Notes under the pieces: generated by a model | What the model was told of the DNA's origin: nothing | Seen by the model: the letters and a program-made list of their open reading frames with translations, nothing else | Databases searched by the model: none | In this document: positions 7,116 to 13,362 of the stretch, in pieces | Layout of the letters: each line of letters begins with the position of its first letter | Position numbering within the stretch: position 1 is the first letter of the stretch | Source of the DNA: JBDTOX01 sp039933015 | GTDB taxonomy: Bacteria > Pseudomonadota > Gammaproteobacteria > Burkholderiales > Methylophilaceae | Reading direction: 5' to 3' | Assembly: GCA_039933015.1 (NCBI GenBank) | Contig: JBDTOX010000071.1 | Coordinates: 1-13,362, forward strand | Length of the DNA stretch: 13,362 bases | Position numbers and translations under genes: made by a program

Positions 7116-8426
7116 ATGAATACTGAAAACCAGCCCGCAGCAAGCCATCCCAATCTTCCAGTCGACATATCAGGCGCTACACTGCCGCCATCGCCATCAG
7201 GCTTGGCAGTAGAAGCGCGCGGTCTGGCGCTACGCATCATCGCCACAGTCGCATTGATATATGCATTGGATTGGGCACAGAGCTTTGTAATATCCCTGTT
7301 GCTGGGGATACTTCTGGCCTACACCCTCAACCCTCTTGTCGAGTGGCTGGTGAAAATTAGAATACCGCGCATGGTGGGGGCTACCATCGTCATGGCCATT
7401 GTCATATGGGCCATAGTGTTTGGCGCGTACTCCCTGCGCAACCAGATACAGTCCATCATCACCCAGTTACCCGAGGCAGCCAACAAGCTTTCTGCTGAGG
7501 TCTTGCGTATGCAGAAAGGTCCCCTGAGTAATATACAAAAAATGCAAAATGCGGCTACAACCGTGGAAAAGGCCACGAGCGCAGTGGCAGGCACTCCACC
7601 GGGCCAGCGCGCCACGCACGTTGTCATTGACTCCAGCCCTTTCAAAGTTGGCACTTTTCTCTGGTCGGGCTCCAGGGGGGTTTTGGTATTTGCCGGTCAG
7701 GCCATGATGGTGATTTTTCTGGCCTATTTTCTTTTGCTGTCGGGAGATATCTTTAAACGCAAGCTGGTAAGGCTTGCCGGACCATCGTTATCAAGGAAAA
7801 AAATTACTGTAAACATTCTCGATGACATCAATAATTCCATCCAGGACTACATGTTCATGCTGCTACTCACCAATGCGCTAGTAGGTGTACTCACCTGGGG
7901 TGTACTCAGCTGGCTTGGTCTGGAGAACGCGGGCGCATGGGCGGTCGCTGCCGCCCTGCTACATCTTATCCCCTACTTCGGCCCTTTGGTCACGGCAATG
8001 GCCACGGGAATGGCGGCTTTCCTGCAGTTCGATTCCTTACTCATGGCCGCGTCGGTAGGCGGCATATCGCTCGTGATTGCCACTTTCATCGGTATCTTTG
8101 TGACTACCTGGCTGACAGGCAGAATCGCCAAAATGAATGCAGCAGCAGTGTTTGTCTCGCTGCTGTTCTGGACATGGCTATGGGGAATATGGGGCATGCT
8201 GCTGAGCATCCCCATCATAGTCATCATCAAGGTGGTTTCACAGCACATCGAAGAGTTGCATCCGATAGCGGAATTGCTCGGCAATAATAAAAGTAGCCCG
8301 ATCCAAATAACCGGCGATGACAGCGTTGGGAAGATAAGAGCCCCAAGTGCTGAGGTTGGCAATGAATACCCGAACGATTTTCAGCGTATCGATGAGGTAG
8401 CATGCAGGCGATTTAAGCCGGAGTAG
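7116..8426 (+). CDS. AI-2E family membrane transporter
   Basis: A 436-residue inner-membrane protein of the AI-2E/PerM/TqsA family. Members export small molecules or ions; the autoinducer-2 role is proven for few of them, so no substrate is assigned. Membrane segments occur at about 35-72 and 85-108, then a long amphipathic stretch (110-185) and a C-terminal block of hydrophobic segments (about 187-380). Family landmarks are LLHLIPYFGPLV, TTWLTGRI, FWTWLWGIWGMLLSIP and the ending IEELHPIAELLG near residue 387. The last 48 residues (389-436) do not resemble the family; their coding DNA is antisense to part of an EAL-domain relic. This suggests the original stop was lost or the tail was acquired. 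The ATG has only a weak purine-rich site before it (AAGCGAG). The gene is divergent from the secretion operon and functionally unconnected to it as far as the sequence shows. Confidence 0.93.
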   Translation: MNTENQPAASHPNLPVDISGATLPPSPSGLAVEARGLALRIIATVALIYALDWAQSFVISLLLGILLAYTLNPLVEWLVKIRIPRMVGATIVMAIVIWAIVFGAYSLRNQIQSIITQLPEAANKLSAEVLRMQKGPLSNIQKMQNAATTVEKATSAVAGTPPGQRATHVVIDSSPFKVGTFLWSGSRGVLVFAGQAMMVIFLAYFLLLSGDIFKRKLVRLAGPSLSRKKITVNILDDINNSIQDYMFMLLLTNALVGVLTWGVLSWLGLENAGAWAVAAALLHLIPYFGPLVTAMATGMAAFLQFDSLLMAASVGGISLVIATFIGIFVTTWLTGRIAKMNAAAVFVSLLFWTWLWGIWGMLLSIPIIVIIKVVSQHIEELHPIAELLGNNKSSPIQITGDDSVGKIRAPSAEVGNEYPNDFQRIDEVACRRFKPE

Positions 8427-8791
8427 CCAGGGCCGTAATCATCCAGTGCGAGACTGCAACCCGAGGCAATCAGTTTGTTCAAATCCAGAAGCGCTATTTC
8501 TGGACGTTCAATAATGGCTGTTTCCAACAGCTCCAAGTTTAGTTCTGCGGTTGGCAGATCATGACGGTCAACAATGAACTCTACTTTCTCCGCCTACATC
8601 TCGCTGCTTAATTGATCCGCAGTCAAATTAGCGCTGACAAAGGGCGCATCAAAACCCGTATATTTCCTTAAACATACATATTCCTGTATTGGATTAATTA
8701 CAGATGCACCGTTCGTTGTATCTAACAGTTGGATAGCGACAGCAAAACCCGCGCCATATAAATTAACCCTCTGTATTACCTTACTCCCGCC
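8346..8791 (-). pseudogene. Decayed EAL-domain (c-di-GMP phosphodiesterase-type) gene relic
   Basis: Read on the minus strand, this region encodes fragments of an EAL domain in the right order. FVSANLTADQL (upstream of a TAG stop at 8594-8596) corresponds to the VSVNLSARQL segment. LNLELLETAIIERPE corresponds to the LEITESAL helix, and LALDDYGPGYSGLNRL to LALDDFGTGYSSL. After a frameshift near 8394, IDTLKIVRVFIANLST corresponds to IDTLKIDRSFI.DL. The shift fits loss of one base, because spacing to IDTLKI is otherwise exact. The conserved Asp of KID is Val, no EAL motif itself is found, and the domain end with the AEGVE region is missing. The frame stays open to a TAA at 8792-8794. The part above about 8660 (including VAIQLLDTTNG) is only a tentative match to the domain N-terminus. 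No functional product is expected. Residual GGDEF, PAS or membrane domains were not seen, so the original protein is unknown. Confidence 0.75.
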
Positions 8792-8810
8792 TTAAAGTTT
8801 GGCACTTTAA
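8792..8810. repeat. Small A+T-rich inverted repeat upstream of the molybdoenzyme gene
   Basis: TTAAAGT and ACTTTAA flank a five-base spacer (TTGGC), a perfect seven-base inverted repeat about 140 bases before the downstream ATG. It could be an operator or a weak hairpin; nothing else supports either role. The rest of 8811-8936 is A+T-rich and shows no gene or confident promoter. Confidence 0.25.
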
Positions 8811-8936
8811 AAAGCACCACTTTTAGAGTAGATTCATTTTTGTCCTGAGCAATTATATTTGGCGGCATACACTCAGCCCTGATTCATTTAAGCATTGGAT
8901 AATACCGCCGGAAGCACGCATACCCGAGAAATTCCG

Positions 8937-8943
8937 AAAGAGG
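8937..8943 (+). promoter_or_regulatory. Ribosome binding site of the molybdopterin oxidoreductase gene
   Basis: AAAGAGG ends six bases before the ATG at 8950. This fixes that ATG rather than the second one (Met3, 8956) as the likely start. Confidence 0.65.
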
Positions 8944-8949
8944 CTCAAT

Positions 8950-10998
8950 ATGGCAATGCATTCCGAACCTGATTTGACCATACTTACCACTTGCCCTCGC
9001 GATTGTTACGACAGCTGTGGCATTGTCGTCACCAAGAAACATGATGCCGTTATCAAGATCAAGGGGGATCCGAATCATCCAGTGAGCCGAGGGAAGCTTT
9101 GTAAAAAATGCTCTATCGCCTATAACCACGAATTGATAGATCACAACGTACGTGTTACTCAACCTTTGCGCAGAATTGGCCCTAAGGGTCAGGGACAGTT
9201 TGAACCAGTATCGTGGGAAGATGCATGTTTGGAAATAGCCACTCGATTAAATAACATTGCAGCATCAGTCGGTCCCCAAGCTATATTCAATGCCCACTAC
9301 ACCGGCACTATTTCATTGCTTGCCTTTCTATTTCCATTACGTTTCTTTAACAAACTTGGTGCCACTGAAGTCAATCCTGACACAATTTGCAACATGGCGG
9401 GCCATGTCGCGCTCAATTATGTTTATGGGGCATCATTGAATGGATTTGACCCGCGAACGGTCGATGCGACGCAATGTATTCTGGTGTGGGGGACAAACCC
9501 GTCAATATCTGGTCCGCATGTCGATGAGCATTGGTTGGGTAATGCTAAGGCCAAGGTGGTAGTGATAGATCCTGTGCGAACTGAAACAGCAGAAAAAGCA
9601 GATATTCATCTGCAACTGTTTCCAGGAAGTGACGCAGCACTAGCATATGCCATACTGCATGTCGTCCATCGTGAGGGCATGATAGCCCACGAATTTGTTA
9701 CAGCCTACACCCTCGGGTGGGAAGAGATTGAGCCAGTCCTGGCAGATTGTACTCCGGCATGGGGTGAGTCTATGACCGGCGTACCTGCAGCCTTAATAGA
9801 AGAGGTGGCCGTGCTCTATGCTCAAGGGCCCTCTCTTTTGTGGCTTGGCCAGGCCCTGCAACGTCAACCTAGCGGAGGCAACATCATGCGTGCTTGCGCT
9901 CTGCTGCCTGCCTTGACAGGCAATCTAGCAAAAGCAGGTGCTGGTTTTCTTTATCTGAACTGGGATCTGCCACAACGGCATATAGACGATGCCTATCTGA
10001 CGGCGCCTCATCTTTCCGCAGGAACGCCGCCGCGCATCAGCCACATGGACCTCGCGGCCAATCTTGAAGATGCGACAAAAAGCAGGGCGTTGCTGGCCTG
10101 GAATATCAACATTGCCGCATCCAGCCCAGAACAGGAACGGCTTAGAAATGCCTTGATGCGTGAAGATCTTTTGACTGTAGTAGCGGATTTGTTTCTAACT
10201 GATACTGCGGATTATGCAGACTTTGTACTGCCGGCCGCCAGTTTTTTAGAGTTTGATGACCTAGTGGCAGGATATTTTTACTTAACCCTGTCTGCGCAAG
10301 TTAAGGCGATGGAGCCGATTGGGCAGGCTTTGCCTAATCAGGAGATTTTCAGACGCCTGGCCAGAGCAATGGGCTACACAGAACCCGAGTTGTATGAAAG
10401 CGATGCAGATATCTTGGAATTTTTGATGCAAAAGGCTGATCTTGGCGAGACGTTCGGTTCACTGGCTGCCAAGGGCACTATACCTGTCCCTGCAGAGCCT
10501 TGCATACAATTCGCTAACCATGTTTTTAATACCCCATCCGGCCGCATAGAACTGGCATCTTCAGCCGCAGAGCAAAGTGGTTATCCGCGTATCCCCTTAC
10601 CCCTTGCAGACGACAAAGCAAAAGATGGTTTGCTTCGTTTGCTGTCACCTGCATCCGCATGGACTTCAAACAGTGCCTTTGGCAATGTGTCAAAAATTCG
10701 GATGCATGCAGAAAATGCCATCATCCTTATGCATCCGGATGATGCTGCCGATCGTGCCTTAAACACAGGAGATCAGGTACGCGTAGCGAATCAGACAGGT
10801 CAATTAGTCGTAAATCTTGCAATATCTGATAGCCTTCCACGTGGTGTAGTCTTAATGCCCAAAGGCCGCTGGCCAAAATACGAACCTTCGCGGGCGAATA
10901 TCAATGTTCTAAATCCAGGAATCAAGTCAGACATGGGCGAGAACAGCGCAGTCCATGGCATTGAGGTAGAGGTTCTTTTATACGAAAAAACAGAATAG
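8950..10998 (+). CDS. Molybdopterin-dependent oxidoreductase with N-terminal 4Fe-4S site
   Basis: A 682-residue enzyme of the DMSO reductase superfamily (BisC/formate dehydrogenase-like), expected to bind a bis-molybdopterin guanine dinucleotide cofactor. The 4Fe-4S motif is C15-x3-C19-x3-C23-x27-C51. The catalytic domain runs from about 63 to 540; C147 (NPDTICNMAGH) aligns by position with the metal-ligating Cys/Sec of this family. The C-terminal cofactor-binding domain (about 545-680) shows SPASAWTSNSAFGN, HPDDAADRALNTGDQVRVAN and PKGRWPK. There is no twin-arginine signal or membrane segment, so it is probably cytoplasmic. No electron-transfer subunit, chaperone or cofactor gene is adjacent, so substrate and partner cannot be named. 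It resembles the poorly characterised stand-alone branch sometimes called MopB_3. All key motifs are intact. It converges with the gene to its right. Confidence 0.92.
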   Translation: MAMHSEPDLTILTTCPRDCYDSCGIVVTKKHDAVIKIKGDPNHPVSRGKLCKKCSIAYNHELIDHNVRVTQPLRRIGPKGQGQFEPVSWEDACLEIATRLNNIAASVGPQAIFNAHYTGTISLLAFLFPLRFFNKLGATEVNPDTICNMAGHVALNYVYGASLNGFDPRTVDATQCILVWGTNPSISGPHVDEHWLGNAKAKVVVIDPVRTETAEKADIHLQLFPGSDAALAYAILHVVHREGMIAHEFVTAYTLGWEEIEPVLADCTPAWGESMTGVPAALIEEVAVLYAQGPSLLWLGQALQRQPSGGNIMRACALLPALTGNLAKAGAGFLYLNWDLPQRHIDDAYLTAPHLSAGTPPRISHMDLAANLEDATKSRALLAWNINIAASSPEQERLRNALMREDLLTVVADLFLTDTADYADFVLPAASFLEFDDLVAGYFYLTLSAQVKAMEPIGQALPNQEIFRRLARAMGYTEPELYESDADILEFLMQKADLGETFGSLAAKGTIPVPAEPCIQFANHVFNTPSGRIELASSAAEQSGYPRIPLPLADDKAKDGLLRLLSPASAWTSNSAFGNVSKIRMHAENAIILMHPDDAADRALNTGDQVRVANQTGQLVVNLAISDSLPRGVVLMPKGRWPKYEPSRANINVLNPGIKSDMGENSAVHGIEVEVLLYEKTE

Positions 10999-11100
10999 TC
11001 TTTGATTTACTAGCAATAGGATGGGGAGGCGGTTCATGACGCTGCGCTGCCCAGTAAACGATCCTGGCTCGGATTAAACCGCGTTGCTTTAGCTAGCTAT

Positions 11101-11120
11101 ATGGCGGTGAAGGCCGCCAT
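11101..11120. terminator. GC-rich hairpin in the convergent spacer 10999-11201
   Basis: ATGGCGG and CCGCCAT form a perfect seven-base-pair stem around a six-base loop, between two converging genes. That is where a bidirectional terminator would be expected. No T-run follows on either strand, so intrinsic termination is doubtful. Just to the right, GATCTTAG occurs twice (11121-11128 and 11136-11143) in direct orientation. I recognise no gene in this spacer. Confidence 0.35.
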
Positions 11121-11201
11121 GATCTTAGTCCTTGCGATCTTAGCCGTCCCGCAAATACCCAGAGGACACAAAGGCCAGGATACGCACAATTCAAAATGCC
11201 T

Positions 11202-13362
11202 TTAGCCCCAATCCACCTGAACGTGGTGCTCCCGACGGTCGTCCACAAGGGAAATCATGCCTTGCGATCGTACTATCCCATCCACACCGGCTACATTTAC
11301 CACGGCACCATTTATTTCGACACCGTTCACCATCACGCGGATCACATGCTCTGACTTTTCACCGATGCGCCTGACTGTGATGTGGTAGTAGGTCTCGCGA
11401 TAGCGGTAACGGATTTTGTACGATTCCCAATGGGCCGGAATACACGGGACAATACGCAGACGGTCAACCTCCAGATGCAGGCCCAGTAGCGTTTCCACGG
11501 CCAGCCTGTACGCCCAGCCCGCTGCCCCGGTGTACCAAGTCCAGCCGCCGCGGCCAGTGTGTGGCGGCGCAACGTAAATATCCGCACACATAACGTACGG
11601 CTCAACCTTGTAGCGTTCCATCTCCTCCGGTCGACTAGCGTGATTGACGGGATTAAGCATGGCGAACAATTCCCACGTTCGCTCCCTGTCACCCAACATG
11701 GCAAACGCCATCGTGGTCCAAATCGCGGCATGGGTATATTGGCCACCATTCTCGCGAACACCTGGCACGTAGCCCTTGATATAGCCGGGCTCAAGGTCTG
11801 ATTTATCGAATGGCGGGGCGAGCAATTGGATTAACTGCGCATCGCGGCGCACCAAGCGCTTGTCTACCGCCTCCATCGCCTGACGGGCTCGCATAGGATC
11901 GCCGCCGCCTGAAATAACCGCCCAACTCTGGCTGATCGAATCGATTTGGCATTCGTCATTGCTTGACGAGCCCAAGGGTGTGCCATCATCGAAATATGCG
12001 CGTCGATACCAACCGCCGTCCCAGGCATTGGCCTCAATGTTGTTGCGCAGCAGCACAGCCTGCCCCGTACAAACCTCGGCAAAGGTCTTGTCGTCCCGGC
12101 CACGAGCCAGGTCCGCAAACAGCTGGAGGTTATCGTACAGGAACCACGCCAGCCAAACGCTCTCGCCCTCACCATCACGGCCGACGAGATTCATGCCATC
12201 GTTCCAATCGCCGCAGCCGATCAGCGGTAATTGATGTTTGCCAAAGCGTAAACCATGTTTGATTGAACGCACGCAATGTTCATAGAGGCTTGCCACTGCA
12301 GCCGAGCGTTGCGGTTGGTCGTAGTAAGCCTCCTCTTCCGGATTCAATTCGCGACCCTCCAGGAAATGTACTGACTCGTCGAGCACTCCCGTATCTCCGG
12401 TCGCCAGCACATAACGACAGGTTGCATAAGGCAGCCACAGATAGTCATCGGAGAAATGTGTGCGCACGCCCTGCCCATTGGGCGGATGCCACCAATGCTG
12501 CACGTCACCCTGCGGGAACTGGCGCTCGGCGCAACGGATCAATTGCTCGCGGGCAAGCCACGGTGTCGCATGGATCAGCGCCATGGTGTCCTGCAATTGG
12601 TCGCGGAAACCATAGGCACCGCCAGACTGATAATAACCGCTACGCCCCCAGACCCTGCAGGACAGCGTCTGGTAGACCAGCCAGCCGTTAGCCAGTATGT
12701 CCAGCGCAGGATCCGGCGTCTCTACGTGCACCGCATCCAAGGTGCGGTTCCAGTGCTCCCACACCATTTCCAATGCCTCCCGTGCGCCAGCCGGTCCGCC
12801 GAAGCGCCGTATGAAATGTTGCGCTTCGGCAGTGTTACTGGCTGCGCCGAATACGAACACGATCTCGCGCTCCTGCCCTTCCGCCAGTTCGATCTTGGTC
12901 TGTATCGCGGCGCATGGGTCCAGACCCGCACCGGTCTTGCCGGATAACCGCTTATGGTGCATAGCCGCCGGGTTGGCCAGCGAGCCGTTGCGGCCAAGAA
13001 ACTCTGTACGGTTTCCGCTCATCGTACGCTCTAGCTCGCTGACCTGCGCGAAGACGACGCGGTTGGCGCATCCGCGGCCATAGGCATTGCGGGCAAACAG
13101 CGACCCGCTATGCAGATCCGTTTCGGTAACGATGTGCATCTGATTGTAGTGTCGCCATTCACCGAGCACCAGTTCCCAATACCCCGTCAGCGACAATCGA
13201 CGCGGACGCCCCGAATGGTTGCGCAGCTTCACCACTACGAACTTCACCGGAGCATCCATGGCGACGTAGGTGAACAGTTCCGAAGCAATACCGGCTTCAT
13301 CATGCTCGAACACGCTGTAGCCAAAGCCGTGCCGGCACACATACCCGGACCGGCCGCGGGCG
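11202..13362 (-). CDS. ndvB: Cyclic beta-glucan synthase, C-terminal GH94 phosphorylase-like module (partial)
   Basis: The frame stays open to the right edge (reading GRSGYVCRHGFGYS across 13340), so the GTG at 13340 is not the true start and the N-terminus is missing. About 720 residues are visible. They match the C-terminal part of NdvB/ChvB-type cyclic beta-1,2-glucan synthases, which run to roughly 2,800 residues. First comes a beta-sandwich region (FGYSVFEHDEAGI, VKFVVVKLRNHSGRPRRLS). The GH94 alpha/alpha barrel follows, with YYQSGGAYGFRDQLQDTMAL, VQHWWHPPNGQGVRTHFSDD, CGDWNDGMN (12192-12212; the second Asp, at 12198-12200, sits where GH94 enzymes have the general acid) and IDSISQSWAVISGG. 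In known synthases this module trims the linear glucan to set ring size. It is predicted to work at the inner membrane, giving periplasmic glucans used in osmoadaptation and host interaction. The membrane-bound glycosyltransferase half would lie beyond the window, so a shorter stand-alone GH94 protein cannot be excluded. Confidence 0.88.
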   Translation of the reverse strand, partial: ARGRSGYVCRHGFGYSVFEHDEAGIASELFTYVAMDAPVKFVVVKLRNHSGRPRRLSLTGYWELVLGEWRHYNQMHIVTETDLHSGSLFARNAYGRGCANRVVFAQVSELERTMSGNRTEFLGRNGSLANPAAMHHKRLSGKTGAGLDPCAAIQTKIELAEGQEREIVFVFGAASNTAEAQHFIRRFGGPAGAREALEMVWEHWNRTLDAVHVETPDPALDILANGWLVYQTLSCRVWGRSGYYQSGGAYGFRDQLQDTMALIHATPWLAREQLIRCAERQFPQGDVQHWWHPPNGQGVRTHFSDDYLWLPYATCRYVLATGDTGVLDESVHFLEGRELNPEEEAYYDQPQRSAAVASLYEHCVRSIKHGLRFGKHQLPLIGCGDWNDGMNLVGRDGEGESVWLAWFLYDNLQLFADLARGRDDKTFAEVCTGQAVLLRNNIEANAWDGGWYRRAYFDDGTPLGSSSNDECQIDSISQSWAVISGGGDPMRARQAMEAVDKRLVRRDAQLIQLLAPPFDKSDLEPGYIKGYVPGVRENGGQYTHAAIWTTMAFAMLGDRERTWELFAMLNPVNHASRPEEMERYKVEPYVMCADIYVAPPHTGRGGWTWYTGAAGWAYRLAVETLLGLHLEVDRLRIVPCIPAHWESYKIRYRYRETYYHITVRRIGEKSEHVIRVMVNGVEINGAVVNVAGVDGIVRSQGMISLVDDRREHHVQVDWG

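Noticed and set aside
8799..8815. Sigma-54-like promoter (TTGGCAC ... GC) upstream of the molybdoenzyme gene
   Set aside because: The GG and GC elements are 11 bases apart instead of 10, and the -12 element reads AAGC rather than TTGC. No sigma-54 activator is nearby.
11020..11100. Possible protein fragment on the minus strand of the convergent spacer (KATRFNPSQDRLLGS)
   Set aside because: It is short, bounded by stops and not recognisable as any family; it is not enough to call a relic.
13338..13340. GTG at 13340 as the start of the glucan synthase gene
   Set aside because: The frame stays open past it to the window edge, and the residues before it (GRSGY) fit the synthase family, so the gene is cut rather than starting here.

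Overview
The window looks like a piece of a Gram-negative, probably betaproteobacterial, chromosome. The organism is inferred only from gene content: an envelope-spanning type I secretion system with a giant adhesin, an NdvB-type cyclic glucan synthase module, and moderate G+C. No rRNA, tRNA, CRISPR array, insertion sequence or phage gene was seen. Both ends of the window cut through long minus-strand genes.

Positions 1-6801 hold a minus-strand cluster for a LapA-like surface adhesin and its secretion machinery. Read from right to left it contains an ABC exporter with a degenerate C39-like domain (LapB type, 4648-6801), a HlyD-family membrane fusion protein (LapC type, 3239-4651), a LuxR-type regulator whose receiver domain lacks key phosphorylation residues (2616-3239), and the adhesin (1-2504), which runs off the left edge. 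The first three genes overlap by 4 and 1 bases, so they are very likely co-translated. The adhesin starts 111 bases after the regulator, behind a hairpin and with its own strong ribosome binding site. Its first 137 residues form a retention module with a TAAG motif, the kind of site cut by LapG proteases under control of the c-di-GMP receptor LapD. After that come three Ig-like domains and three complete VCBS/cadherin-like repeats. An outer-membrane TolC/LapE protein, LapG and LapD are not in the window.

Positions 6802-7115 are an A+T-rich spacer between the secretion operon and a plus-strand AI-2E family membrane protein (7116-8426). Downstream lies the decayed remains of a minus-strand EAL (c-di-GMP phosphodiesterase-type) domain, about 8346-8791, broken by a stop codon and a frameshift. 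The last part of the AI-2E reading frame is antisense to this relic.

Positions 8950-10998 encode an orphan cytoplasmic molybdopterin oxidoreductase with a 4Fe-4S site, on the plus strand. After a 203-base convergent spacer containing a GC-rich hairpin, the right end (11202-13362, minus strand) is the C-terminal GH94 phosphorylase-like module of a cyclic beta-glucan synthase, cut by the window edge.

The best candidates for a second look are the adhesin system with its embedded unorthodox regulator, and the EAL relic. I see no system that is clearly new to science.
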